Positions 23,588 to 32,314 of a DNA stretch of 40,566 nucleotides are shown piece by piece. This DNA is from Chthoniobacter flavus (GTDB lineage Bacteria; Verrucomicrobiota; Verrucomicrobiia; Chthoniobacterales; Terrimicrobiaceae). Within the stretch, counting starts at the first letter, position 1. Every line of letters starts with the position of its first letter. The stretch covers positions 1 to 40,566 of the forward strand of contig CAMASH010000028.1 in the NCBI GenBank assembly GCA_945860745.1, in the 5' to 3' direction. The notes under the pieces were generated by a model. The model saw only the letters and a list, made by a program, of their open reading frames with translations. It was not told the DNA's origin and did not search any database. Both the position numbers and the translations under genes were made by a program.

Positions 23588-26353
23588 TCAAGAACCTTTC
23601 TTTAACCGTTTCGAGACCAGGCGAATTTCCTTGAGCAGATCGTCTTTGCCGGTCTCGCCTTTTTGCAGGATTTTCTCCACCGTGTCGAAGAGGACACCGC
23701 GGTCCTCCTCGGTCAGATCCTTGGCGGTGAGCACGATGACGGGGATTTCCATCCACTCGGGCCTGCTGCGTAATTTTTGCAGGAATTCAAAGCCATCCAT
23801 TTCCGGCATCATCAAATCAAGAAGAATAAGGGCGGGAATTTCCAGGGCGATTTGTTCGAGGGCGACGCGTCCGTTTTCGGCCGTGCGGACGGCAAAGAGC
23901 TCTTTTTCCAAGGTGCGCTGGATCATCTCGCGCGTGGCGGAATCATCCTCCACGAGCAGGACGGGCCGGGTGTCTTCCGGCTGCCGGTAGCGTTCAAGAA
24001 CGGCCAGCAAACGTTCCCGTTCCAACGGCTTGGTCAGATACTCCTGGGCCCCGAGCGAGAATCCCAGGGCTTTGTCCTCCAGCATGGTGGCGAGGATGAC
24101 GGGAATGGCGTGGAGAACCGGGTCGTTTTTTAGTTTCGAGAGCACCGTCCAGCCGTCCATGCCCGGCATCATGACATCGAGGACGATGATCTGCGGCTTG
24201 ATCTGGCGGGCCAGTTCGAGGCCGGTCGCGCCATCGGCGGCCAATCGGACCGCGTAACCCTCCTTGGTCAAGGTGCGTTGGATGACATCGCGCACGGTGG
24301 CGTCGTCATCAATCACCAACACTATGGGCCGGTCGCCCTGCGCTTCACTCGCTGAAGACGCTTGCAGGGGGACGGGGGCCTCCTCGGAAACGACTTCGAC
24401 GGGCAGCCAGAAGGTGAAGGCGGTTCCCTTTCCTTGCTCGCTCTGCACGGAAATATCGCCGCCCATCATGAGGCAGAATTTTTTACTGATGACCAGCCCG
24501 AGGCCGGTGCCGCCATATTTGCGGGTGGTCGAGCTGTCCGCCTGGCTGAAGGCCTGAAAAAGCCGGGTCAGTTGCTCGGGGGTCATGCCGATGCCGGTAT
24601 CGCGAATGATGAAAACTATCCGATCCGCGCCCGCAACGGTCTGGCGTTTGGTTTCCACGGTGAGGATTCCTTTCTCGGTGAATTTCGCCGCGTTGCTTAG
24701 CAGGTTGAAAAGGGTCTGCCTCACCTTGGTGAGATCGGCGCGCATGCTGCCGGGATGTTCCGGGCAGTGAATCTCCAGGGTGTTGCGGTTTTTCTCGACG
24801 AGGGGACGGATGGTGGAAACGACCTCCTCGAGCATGGTCTTCACGTCAAAGGACTCGACATAAACGGTCATTTTGCCCGCCTCGATTTTCGAGAGATCAA
24901 GCACGTCGTTGATCAGGGAGAGTAGGTGCTTCCCGGCGCTGTGAATTTTTTTGAGGTCGGCCGTGAATGCTTTCTGGCCGAGGTCCTCCGCCTCTTCGGC
25001 GAGCATCTCACTGTAGCCGATGATGGCGTTCATCGGGGTGCGCAACTCGTGGCTCATGTTGGCCAGAAAATCGCTCTTGGTCCGGTTGGCGGCCTCGGCC
25101 GCCTCGCGTGCCTCCTGGGCTTGGCCGACGGCACTCTCCAGCGCGGCGGTGCGGTCCTGCACGGTTTTTTCGAGGTTCTGATTCCATTCCGCCAGGCGGC
25201 GTTCGCGGGTTTGGATTTTGTCGGCCATGGTGCGGAAGGTTCTGGCCAGTGCACCGAGTTCGTCCCCCCGGACCGTGAGCGGCGCGAGGCTGGCGGGATC
25301 GAGATTCCCGGTTTCCAGCGCGGAAGCGGCCTGCTCAAGCCGGGTGATGGGGACGGTCATCCGTTTCGCCACGATGGTTACGAGCACGAGCATCACCCCG
25401 AGGGCTGAAGCGGCGATGAGACTGGAGCGAAGGGCCAGCGCCTGGATGGGCTGCAGGATTTCCTTCGCGGGGACATTCAGGACAACCTTCCATCCGGTCA
25501 GCGGGGCCTGCCACCAGTAAATGCGGCGCATTTCCCCGTGGATTTCCGCGCGGGCCGATCCGTTGGGTTTGTCTGTCACCAGCCTGCCATCCGGAAGATT
25601 CTTTACGTCTTCGCCCGCAAAATCCTTGCTGAGCATCAGGCGCTGCTCCGGGTGGGCGATGATCTTCCCCTTGCGACTGACCAGATAATTGTATTCGGAC
25701 GAGGCCGCGTGCGCCGCCTGATCTCCCAGGTGCAGATGGATGTTGGATAAAATGGCCCGCATGTGGTCGAGGGCCACGTCCGCGCCCGCCGTGCCAATGT
25801 ATTGGCCGTCCGCCCCGATGATGGGAGCGTTCAGGCTGACCATGGTGATATTGGACCCCCCGTCATCGTAATACGGTTCGGTCACGTTAAACCGGCGGGT
25901 GTTTTTCGGGGTGTTATACCATTCCCATTTTGGGTCGTGGTAATCGTAGTCCACCCGGGCGGGATTGGGAAAACTGTTGCGATCCACCCAGGGCATGGAA
26001 AACGGTTCGTCCCAGCGCATGCCCTCGAAGGCTAGATAAACGCCATAGACTTCCTCAGGGGGAACGGCGGCCAGCAGGGCGGACAGGAACGGCACGGCCT
26101 GCCCGTCCGGTCGCGCGCCGAGGGTTGTCTGCCGGGCGGCAATGGCGATTGGCAGCATGCCAACCCTGCGGATGAAATCGTCCAGATCCACGGCGGCAGC
26201 CTTGACCCGCTGAAGCGCCTCCGCTTCGGTCTGCTCCTCGATGATGCGGCGGCTGGCGTTGTAGTTCAGCCAAGAGGTCACGCCCAACACGACGCACATG
26301 GTCAGGCCGATGGACCATTGAAGTTTCCGGGCAAAGGTTCGGGGTGTGATCAT
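23588..26353 (-). CDS. Hybrid sensor histidine kinase with two receiver domains
   Basis: 921 residues from the ATG at 26353 (MITPRTFARKLQWSIG); an earlier in-frame ATG at 26419 adds an unlikely leader. TM1 is about 13-31, followed by a periplasmic dCache-type sensor (about 35-300, with GxxIIGADGQYIGTAGADV), TM2 (about 306-329), HAMP (330-380), a coiled coil, and HisKA with H435 in SHELRTPMN. The ATPase has the N box (NLLSNAAKF, 550-558), G1 DTGIGM (585-590) and G2 GGTGLGL (614-620). REC1 has D726 and K775 (TKP). REC2 has D846 and a lysine in KILQKGE (about 894-898). It is an inner-membrane phosphorelay kinase without an HPt domain. dCache sensors often bind small amines or amino acids; the ligand here is unknown. 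No partner response regulator with a DNA-binding output is nearby. Confidence 0.94.
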   Translation of the reverse strand: MITPRTFARKLQWSIGLTMCVVLGVTSWLNYNASRRIIEEQTEAEALQRVKAAAVDLDDFIRRVGMLPIAIAARQTTLGARPDGQAVPFLSALLAAVPPEEVYGVYLAFEGMRWDEPFSMPWVDRNSFPNPARVDYDYHDPKWEWYNTPKNTRRFNVTEPYYDDGGSNITMVSLNAPIIGADGQYIGTAGADVALDHMRAILSNIHLHLGDQAAHAASSEYNYLVSRKGKIIAHPEQRLMLSKDFAGEDVKNLPDGRLVTDKPNGSARAEIHGEMRRIYWWQAPLTGWKVVLNVPAKEILQPIQALALRSSLIAASALGVMLVLVTIVAKRMTVPITRLEQAASALETGNLDPASLAPLTVRGDELGALARTFRTMADKIQTRERRLAEWNQNLEKTVQDRTAALESAVGQAQEAREAAEAANRTKSDFLANMSHELRTPMNAIIGYSEMLAEEAEDLGQKAFTADLKKIHSAGKHLLSLINDVLDLSKIEAGKMTVYVESFDVKTMLEEVVSTIRPLVEKNRNTLEIHCPEHPGSMRADLTKVRQTLFNLLSNAAKFTEKGILTVETKRQTVAGADRIVFIIRDTGIGMTPEQLTRLFQAFSQADSSTTRKYGGTGLGLVISKKFCLMMGGDISVQSEQGKGTAFTFWLPVEVVSEEAPVPLQASSASEAQGDRPIVLVIDDDATVRDVIQRTLTKEGYAVRLAADGATGLELARQIKPQIIVLDVMMPGMDGWTVLSKLKNDPVLHAIPVILATMLEDKALGFSLGAQEYLTKPLERERLLAVLERYRQPEDTRPVLLVEDDSATREMIQRTLEKELFAVRTAENGRVALEQIALEIPALILLDLMMPEMDGFEFLQKLRSRPEWMEIPVIVLTAKDLTEEDRGVLFDTVEKILQKGETGKDDLLKEIRLVSKRLKKGS

Positions 26354-26609
26354 CGGTTGGATAAAGTGACAGGCACGGAAAATATACTGCGGCAGAAAGG
26401 GGTCGGACACGAATGGCACTAAGTTCAGGGGGGATTTTGGAGGACATCACAAACCAATAAACAGTCCCCTCCTCGCGCTCCCCGTCAATCCAGCGCCGGC
26501 AATTGCCCATCGGTTCATCACACTCTCCGAGGCTTGATACGCCAGGCTTCGGCCCCATCGCTCCGCGATCCAATTCACCGGCTTCAGGCCCGGATCACAG
26601 AGATCGGGA

Positions 26610-27218
26610 TCAGGTGATATTCAGGGACTTGAGCAGGGCCTGATTGATCTGACCGTTGGGGGGGAGGCCGTTATCCGCCTGATATCTCGCGATGGATTGC
26701 TGCGTTTGGGGTCCGATGTCTCCATCAATGGGTCCGCCGTAGTAACCCCGGCGAGTGAGTTCCACCTGCACGGAAACCTGCACGGGATAGGTCGCATAGA
26801 CCGGATAGGTGACATAATACGGGCGGGCAATAACACTCCAACCCGCATAGACTCCGATCGGGGCCAGATAGGCCGTGTTCACCACGACAGTGGCGGACCG
26901 GTAAACTCCCCCGTTGTAAACGTATCCGCTGCGGTATCCGTTCCAACTGCTGGCGGATTTACTGACCGAGCCGCCGTTCGGCCCCTGCGCATTCACGCTC
27001 CCGGTCGAATAACGTCCGACTTTCGTCGCGGAGGCATCGTAGGTCCCGCCATTCGGCCCCTGGGCACTCACGCTCCCGCTCGAATAACGCCCGGCCTTCA
27101 CTCCCTGTGCCTCCACCGAACCGCCGTTCGGCCCCTCCCGGGATACGCTTCCAGCGCGGCCGGCCATGGCCGGGGTCAAAGGGAGAAGTGCGATCAGGAG
27201 AACAGTGAGTTTCTTCAT
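26610..27218 (-). CDS. Exported peptidoglycan-binding-domain protein with 25-residue repeats
   Basis: 202 residues from the ATG at 27218. A signal peptide (MKKLTVLLIALLPLTPAMAG) is followed by repeats of 25 residues: GPNGGSVEAQGVKAGRYSSG..., GPNGGTYDASATKVGRYSTG..., then a diverged third, GPNGGSVSKSASSWNGYRSG.... A Tyr- and Val-rich region comes next. The C-terminal 55 residues form a PG_binding_1 domain (QVELTRRGYYGGPIDGDIGP, then TQQSIARYQADNGLPPNG). It should be a periplasmic or outer-membrane-face protein that binds the cell wall. The frame continues upstream of the ATG without coding character. It follows the DEAD-box gene on the same strand, with 298 bases between. Confidence 0.88.
   Translation of the reverse strand: MKKLTVLLIALLPLTPAMAGRAGSVSREGPNGGSVEAQGVKAGRYSSGSVSAQGPNGGTYDASATKVGRYSTGSVNAQGPNGGSVSKSASSWNGYRSGYVYNGGVYRSATVVVNTAYLAPIGVYAGWSVIARPYYVTYPVYATYPVQVSVQVELTRRGYYGGPIDGDIGPQTQQSIARYQADNGLPPNGQINQALLKSLNIT
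26971..27195 (-). repeat. Tandem 75-bp coding repeat in the peptidoglycan-binding gene
   Basis: The block beginning CCGCCGTTCGGCCCC (plus strand) recurs at 26971, 27046 and 27121, exactly 75 bases apart, each encoding GPNGG on the minus strand. The units flanked by 26971 and 27046 are the most alike. Copy number variation by slippage is possible. Confidence 0.85.
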
Positions 27219-27386
27219 GCCTCGAAAACCTAGAAAAAAAACGACGCTGCTGCCAGTGAAATTTTGCCGCGCGCAGTTCCCCAGAGTCCGGGCCTTCGCT
27301 CGCAGGCAAAAGGGTCCGCCCTCCCACCACGGGGACTCCACCCCGCAATCACCGCCAGTCACTCTTGAATTCGCGCAAGGGGAAAT

Positions 27387-27463
27387 GAGGGTTTCCGTGA
27401 GAGAAACGGCAGGGGGTGCGCCAGCCGGCCGGGCCAGAAAAACACCCCCGGCAGGAAACCCTC
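27387..27463. repeat. Nested inverted repeat structure between helicase and peptidoglycan-binding genes
   Basis: Outer arms GAGGGTTTCC (27387-27396) and GGAAACCCTC (27454-27463) are exact complements. Inside them lie GTTTC/GAAAC (27391-27395 and 27403-27407) and GGGGGTG/CACCCCC (27412-27418 and 27443-27449). The remaining 298-base gap shows no gene. On the minus strand it lies 54 bases past the helicase stop, so it may end that transcript or form a small structured RNA or an intergenic repeat. Confidence 0.6.
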
Positions 27464-27516
27464 CGTCGCAAGATCATCGGCGTTCATGGCCCGATCCGGC
27501 GGAACAAAAACAGATT

Positions 27517-28776
27517 TCACCCTCCGGAACCGGGCGGAAAGGCCCGGGCGGCAGCGGCGCGCAGCTTGTCTTTTTTGCTCATGCGCCGGCCTTTGATGCC
27601 CCCGGGGGATGCGGCGGCCGGAACCTCAGTTTGGACAGGCTCGAAGCCCGGGATCTGTTCGCGCGGGAGAGGGAGTTGATACCGTTTTTCAATGAGGAGA
27701 AAATGGGCGTGCGTGCCGGAGCTGACGAAACTGATGGCCAGCCCGGTCGCTCCGGCCCGGCCGGTGCGGCCGATGCGATGGGTGTAGTCCACGGCGGAGC
27801 GCGGCAGGTCGAAGTTCACCACAACCTGCAGCCGGGTCACATCGATCCCCCGGGCGGCCAGGTCGGTGGCAAGTAACACGGGGAGGCGGCCGGCCTTGAA
27901 GTCCGCCAGGATCTGCTGGCGGGTGCCCTGGCTGAGTTCGCCGTGCAGGGCCGCGGCGACCAGGCCGGCCTGGCGGAGTTTCTGCGCGACATGCTCGGTC
28001 GCGTATTTGGTGGCGACAAAGACGAGAACGCCTGACCATTGGTTTTTCTGGATGAGGTGACGCAGCAATTGGGTGCGGCGCGGCGCATCGACCTCGATGA
28101 CCCGCTGCAGGATATCCGGCTTCGTTTCCGGGGCGGAGGGCACATCGACGCGAACGGGTTCGTGCAGCAAGGCGGCGGCCAGGGTGGATACGGCCAGGGG
28201 AAAGGTGGCGGAGAAGAGCAGGCTTTGGCGGCGTCCGGGCAGCAGAGCCACGATGCGGCCGAGTTCGTCGCGAAATCCCTTCTCAAGCAAACGATCCGCT
28301 TCGTCCAAAACGAGAAGAGTCACGGCGGACAGCGAGACGGCGTTGTGCGCGATCAAATCGAGCAAGCGGCCGGGAGTGGCCACCACGATGTCGGCTCCGC
28401 CGCCGAAGGCCATCATTTGGGGATTAATCGAGACCCCGCCGTGGACGACGAGGGTTTTGAGCATGCGGGGCAGGTGTTTGCCGCTGTGTCGAAGGGTCTC
28501 GCCGACCTGCCCGGCGAGTTCGCGGGTGGGCACAAGAATCAAGGCCCGGACAAAACGGCCCCGCGGGCGCGGGCGCGACGGCGCACTCAAGAGCTGCACG
28601 ATGGGCAGGGCATAAGCGGCCGTCTTGCCGGAGCCCGTTTGCGCGCAGGCCCAGACATCCTCGCCGCGGAGGATCGCCGGGATGGACGCGAGCTGAACAG
28701 GTGTCGGGGTGGAGTAATCCTGTTCGCTGATGGCACGCAGCAGCGGTTCGGAAAGGCCAAGTGAGGAGAAGGACAT
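27517..28776 (-). CDS. DEAD-box ATP-dependent RNA helicase (RhlE-like)
   Basis: 419 residues starting MSFSSLGLSEPLLRAISEQD. The Q motif (PTPVQLASIP), motif I AQTGSGKT, Ia PTRELAGQV, Ib TPGRL, motif II DEAD (VLDEADRLLEKGF), III SAT (FSATFPLAV), IV VLVFVATK, V ATDLAARGID and VI HRIGRTGRAG are all present. After the helicase core a short basic tail (KGRRMSKKDKLRAAAARAFP) is typical of RhlE. It unwinds RNA in the cytoplasm, for ribosome assembly or RNA decay. No neighbouring gene suggests a special partner. Confidence 0.95.
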   Translation of the reverse strand: MSFSSLGLSEPLLRAISEQDYSTPTPVQLASIPAILRGEDVWACAQTGSGKTAAYALPIVQLLSAPSRPRPRGRFVRALILVPTRELAGQVGETLRHSGKHLPRMLKTLVVHGGVSINPQMMAFGGGADIVVATPGRLLDLIAHNAVSLSAVTLLVLDEADRLLEKGFRDELGRIVALLPGRRQSLLFSATFPLAVSTLAAALLHEPVRVDVPSAPETKPDILQRVIEVDAPRRTQLLRHLIQKNQWSGVLVFVATKYATEHVAQKLRQAGLVAAALHGELSQGTRQQILADFKAGRLPVLLATDLAARGIDVTRLQVVVNFDLPRSAVDYTHRIGRTGRAGATGLAISFVSSGTHAHFLLIEKRYQLPLPREQIPGFEPVQTEVPAAASPGGIKGRRMSKKDKLRAAAARAFPPGSGG

Positions 28777-28930
28777 GGAAAATAAGGAGCACGTTTGGGG
28801 GAAACGTCACCCCTGTCCTCATGATGGACTACATCGCGGCGAGACTTCCATCTTCATTTCGGGAAGAAGGAATTTGTCCTGCGCTCCCGACTTTCTCATC
28901 CGCCATGGGGAGGCGCGATCAACGGCCGGG

Positions 28931-29956
28931 CTAGCTCAAAAAGACCTTCACCAACTCCTCAATCCCCTCGTCGTTCATCGACTTGACCTCACCCAGGGCA
29001 CGGCTGTTGATGACGGCCTCGGCGGTGGACTCCAGGACCTCCAGCCGGTCGAAGGCATCCAAAATATTCTGCCCGAGCACCAGGGCGCAATCGTTCCGGA
29101 CCAAAGCAATCGGCGCCGCCGGGGTGAATGAGGAGGCGATGCGATCGGGGTCCTCAGAGATCGAGGCGAAAGGCAGGACCGCCACATCGCGGAGAAAGAT
29201 GTAACTCTCCGGGATGGTCCGGGGGTCGAGCATGGTGTCCGAAACCGAAAACGCCGTGGCGTTGACCGGGGTCGCCTTCACGATGGCGCGGATTTCCGGA
29301 TGGCGCGCCTAGATGGGCGCATGCAGCAGATGGGCGCGGCTGGGCCGCCCGCCCGCTTCGCACCGCCCCCCGCGCACCAGGACCAACTGATCCGGCGTGA
29401 CGGTCGCGCGGTCCACCAGTTCGCCTGTGATCAAAAATGACTCCTCATCCACCCGCACGGAAAAACTCCCCGCGGCGCTGGTCCGCAAACGCTGTTGATA
29501 CCCCCGCCGGATAAAATCGCAGCGCTCGGTCCGCAACAGCCGTTCCTCACTTGACGCCTCCCCCGCGGCGAAAGTTTCCATCGCAGTCACGGGTTTTACC
29601 CCGATCGAGAGTTCGGCGTCGGAGAGATATCGCACCTCGCCCAAGGCACTGGCCTTGACGATTGTTTTCGCCACAAATTCCAGCATCTCAAAACGCCGGA
29701 AGGCTTCCTGAAAATCCCACCCGCCGACCACGACGCCATGATTTTCCAGCATCACACAATCATGACCCCCGGTGAAAACCTCCGCGATGCGTTCGCCCAA
29801 CAGCGCGCTTCCCGGCCAACCTGACAACATCGGCCCCTTCTGGTATCTTCCATCCGGCAGCCAACGGCACCACACGCTCAAGGTCTGCATGAAGCACCGC
29901 GGCATCGAACTCCGGCCGGCATCCGAAAACTCGACGGTGATGACGGATGGCGAAGT
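28931..29956 (-). pseudogene. Bidomain class II aldolase/adducin gene, 5' truncated and with an in-frame TAG
   Basis: Two parts in the same frame are separated by one TAG at 29309-29311. Upstream is LLGERIAEVFTGGHDCVMLE, then NHGVVVGGWDFQEAFRRFEM (end of the first aldolase domain). The second domain follows up to LLHAPI, then the stop, then ARHPEIRAIVKATPVNATAF to the end at 28931. HAPIYARHPEI would be normal, so TAG replaces a Tyr codon (TAT or TAC). The first about 120 residues of the family are missing: similarity fades near 29840 and the frame is closed by TAA at 29957. ATPVNATAF lacks the usual His of HPPxATAF. The gene is probably dead. Class II aldolases act on sugar phosphates such as fuculose- or rhamnulose-phosphate. 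Confidence 0.8.
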
Positions 29957-29960
29957 TTAG

Positions 29961-30203
29961 ATGAAGGAATTTTTCCTGCTCCCCAGTGGCCTCGTTTCAT
30001 CACACGCCGATTACGTGTGGGCCACCCTCCATCCGGGCAAAGCATCCGGAGTCCACCTCATTGCCGTTGCCTCCCGCAGCGACATGACCGAATCCGAATT
30101 CGCAAAAGCCGCCACCGACCTCGTGGGAGGACTCCCTCTCCCGACAAAGCCCGCAGGCCTTCTCGCCGAAGGCGGAAAGGGCGATTCTGCGCCCGCTCTT
30201 TAG
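29961..30203 (+). CDS. Small hypothetical protein
   Basis: 80 residues, MKEFFLLPSGLVSSHADYVW onwards. Codon choice is rich in CTC, GCC, ACC, CGC and GGC, as in neighbouring real genes, and the start lies one base after the closed end of the truncated aldolase frame on the other strand. It has no recognised domain, membrane segment or signal. The C-terminal part (GLLAEGGKGDSAPAL) looks unstructured. It may be a real small gene or chance. Confidence 0.4.
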   Translation: MKEFFLLPSGLVSSHADYVWATLHPGKASGVHLIAVASRSDMTESEFAKAATDLVGGLPLPTKPAGLLAEGGKGDSAPAL

Positions 30204-30333
30204 GCTGATCCCAAACTCCCGGCCCGCTTCGCCCACTCGATCGTGTTACCCGTGTCCTCGGTTTGCACCCTGGGTAATACTTGAAAACAACGCGGCCCTC
30301 GGGCATCGTAATTCGTCTAATTATTTCTCCACC

Positions 30334-31437
30334 ATGAACGACCAAATCAAAATCTGCTGGTATCGCACGAAAGTTGACAAAGCCGTGATGAGTGCGCTCA
30401 TGAAACCGAGCGATGCCAAAGCCTTCCGCCAGGTCATCCTTCAACTGGGCCTCTTTGCGCTCACCGCAGCGCTGGCCTATCTGGCCTTCCTGAACATCAG
30501 CATCTCAAATCTCGCATGGTCCCTGCCGCTACTTGCGCTTGCCCTCTTCGTGCACGGCACATTCAGCACGTTCCTCGGCGGCGGGATTCCCATGCACGAG
30601 CTTTGTCACAAGACACCGTTCCGCACGAAGATGTGGAACGAGGTTTTTCTCCGCATCTACTGCTTTTTTGGCTGGAACGACTACGTTTCGTATCGCGTCA
30701 GCCATGTGAAGCACCATCAGTTCACCGTCCACACTGAACACGATGGCGAGGTCGTGCTCCCCTACAAGCTGGATTGGGACAGCGTGAAATTTATCCTCGG
30801 ACAGCTCACCGTGGATCCAAAGCAAATGGTCGGAGTGATCGGGGGATTTGTCCGCACGGCCTTCGGCGATACGTATGCCGGAACGTTTTTCAAGCGCGAA
30901 TGGCTGAAGCGTGTCCTGCCGGAATCGAACGTCGCAGCATGTGCCGAGCGACGCCGCTGGGCGCGGATCGTCCTCTCAGGCCAGATCCTGCTCGCCGCGC
31001 TCTTTGTGGCAACCGGCCACTGGTTCCTGATCGTGGTGGTGAACCTTGCGCCGTTTTACTGCGGCTGGCTGTTGACGCTTTGCGGGATGCCGCAGCACAT
31101 CGGGATGACCCCGAATGTTCCCGACTTCCGGCTCTGCTGCCGGACCTATACGTGCAGTTGGTTCCCCGCATTTCTTTACTGGAACATGCAGTATCACCTC
31201 GAACACCACATGTTTCCCTCCGTGCCCTTCTACAATCTTGGAAAGCTCCGCAAGGCCATCGCGCACGATCTGCCGCCGGCCACACACGGCCTCTGGACGA
31301 CCTGGAAAGAAATCATTCCGATCCTGAAAAAGCAGCGGGAAGATTCGTCCTACTCGTTCGTTCCAGTGTTGCCCGGGAGCAACGGCGAGGTTGCCAACGA
31401 TTTGCAGATTCTCACCGAAGTCGGCGCAGCGGGATAG
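30334..31437 (+). CDS. Fatty acid desaturase family protein (membrane di-iron)
   Basis: 367 residues. Three histidine boxes of the membrane desaturase/hydroxylase type are present: HELCH (88-92), HVKHH (124-128) and HLEHH (288-292). Further His residues lie in PQHIGMTPN (254-258 region). Hydrophobic segments are at about 33-55, 60-80 and 211-251. The layout fits a fatty acid desaturase acting at the inner membrane; hydroxylase or carotenoid-type activity cannot be excluded. It has no visible Shine-Dalgarno sequence (TTATTTCTCCACC before the ATG). It stands alone, with 130 bases upstream. Confidence 0.9.
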   Translation: MNDQIKICWYRTKVDKAVMSALMKPSDAKAFRQVILQLGLFALTAALAYLAFLNISISNLAWSLPLLALALFVHGTFSTFLGGGIPMHELCHKTPFRTKMWNEVFLRIYCFFGWNDYVSYRVSHVKHHQFTVHTEHDGEVVLPYKLDWDSVKFILGQLTVDPKQMVGVIGGFVRTAFGDTYAGTFFKREWLKRVLPESNVAACAERRRWARIVLSGQILLAALFVATGHWFLIVVVNLAPFYCGWLLTLCGMPQHIGMTPNVPDFRLCCRTYTCSWFPAFLYWNMQYHLEHHMFPSVPFYNLGKLRKAIAHDLPPATHGLWTTWKEIIPILKKQREDSSYSFVPVLPGSNGEVANDLQILTEVGAAG

Positions 31438-31559
31438 TTGCAGCCCCCCGGTGTCTCCGCGTCTCTGGAATGTGAAAAAAATCGTGAGGCAAACCGGCGT
31501 CAGGGTGCAAAACCCAAATCAGAAGGTATTCCTTTGCTGAGAAGACCGTCATTTTTTCG

Positions 31560-31691
31560 TCAGAAGGTCTCGATCATCGCTCCCGGCACACGCCGGAAAA
31601 CTTCCTGATTGCTGGTCACCATAACGTGGCCTTGGGCGAGAGTGTTGGCGGCAATATCGCGCGCATTCGACGCGTAAAATGCTTTAAGAAA
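31560..31691 (-). pseudogene. C-terminal remnant of a PIN-domain (VapC-like) toxin
   Basis: Translating the minus strand gives about 44 residues: KAFYASNARDIAANTLAQGH, then VMVTSNQEVFRRVPGAMIET and F before the TGA at 31560-31562. D-IAA-x-L-A-G-x-x-VT-x-N-x-x-x-FxRVPG-x-x-xE is the end of VapC/PIN toxins, including the last catalytic Asp region. The catalytic N-terminal part and the VapB antitoxin are absent, and the frame runs into the next gene's start region (31697, plus strand). It is too short to be functional. Found by reading the gap directly. Confidence 0.65.
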
Positions 31692-31696
31692 ACACC

Positions 31697-32089
31697 ATGG
31701 ATACTGTAGAATCCAATTATTTCATGATCATTACTACGCTCATCGTGTGTTTTCTACTCGCGTTCCTGCCGCTGGTGATCAGCGCCTGCTCCCTCCGCTA
31801 CGCGGCCAATGTTTTCAGCAAGGCGATTCTGGGTCTGTCGGCCGTGAGTTTCCTGCTCGGACTGGCCCAAACCGGGTTGCTCGTCGGCCTTTCCTACCGG
31901 CTTTTCGAATCAGAGCAGATGAAGCAAGCCAACCTGGCCCTGCAATATGTCAGCGTCGCCGGGGGCTCGCTCATGATTGTCGCGGGATGTTTGTGGGTGG
32001 GTTACTTTCGTCTGCTGATGAAAAGCAAAACCGCGCCGGGCGGACGGTTCCCCGCGGGGCACGCCGACCGGCCCCGGTCGATCCGATGA
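31697..32089 (+). CDS. Small membrane protein of unknown function
   Basis: 130 residues with three likely membrane helices (about 10-31, 42-67 and 83-107) and a basic, proline-rich cytoplasmic tail (MKSKTAPGGRFPAGHADRPR). I recognise no family. The stop TGA overlaps the ATG of the next small gene (ATGA at 32086-32089). A purine stretch, AAGAAAAC, lies just before the start. Confidence 0.65.
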   Translation: MDTVESNYFMIITTLIVCFLLAFLPLVISACSLRYAANVFSKAILGLSAVSFLLGLAQTGLLVGLSYRLFESEQMKQANLALQYVSVAGGSLMIVAGCLWVGYFRLLMKSKTAPGGRFPAGHADRPRSIR

Positions 32090-32301
32090 GCGTCCAGCCG
32101 ATGACGGAAAAGGCGCCCGATCCCCTGCCCGCCATCCGGCCGCGCCGGGAGAAAGCGGAGCCGGAACGGGATTGGTTTTCCGATGAAGTGCCGGGCGCGA
32201 GAGCGTTCCAACCCGCGCCGGCCACGCCCCCGAAGTCCGCATCCGGGCGCAGGCCATCGGCCCGGACGGGCGGGGCCAAGTCGAAGACACCGAGGGGATA
32301 G
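32086..32301 (+). CDS. Small basic, proline-rich protein of unknown function
   Basis: 71 residues from the ATG at 32086, which overlaps the previous stop as ATGA. The sequence is charged and disorder-like (MSVQPMTEKAPDPLPAIRPR; then EPERDWFSDEVPGARAFQ; a Lys/Arg-rich end). It lies between a membrane protein and a methyltransferase on the same strand. The overlapping start suggests translational coupling and a real gene. I do not recognise a function. Confidence 0.5.
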   Translation: MSVQPMTEKAPDPLPAIRPRREKAEPERDWFSDEVPGARAFQPAPATPPKSASGRRPSARTGGAKSKTPRG

Positions 32302-32314
32302 CGGCGAGCGACGG

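Noticed and set aside
26459-26600. Minus-strand fragment reading VNWIAERWGRSLAYQ, possibly another mobile remnant
   Set aside because: Too short and without a convincing family match; it may be chance, so it was not listed.
28791-28807. Small hairpin ACGTTT/AAACGT upstream of the DEAD-box gene
   Set aside because: A 6-bp AT-rich stem is common by chance and has no other support.
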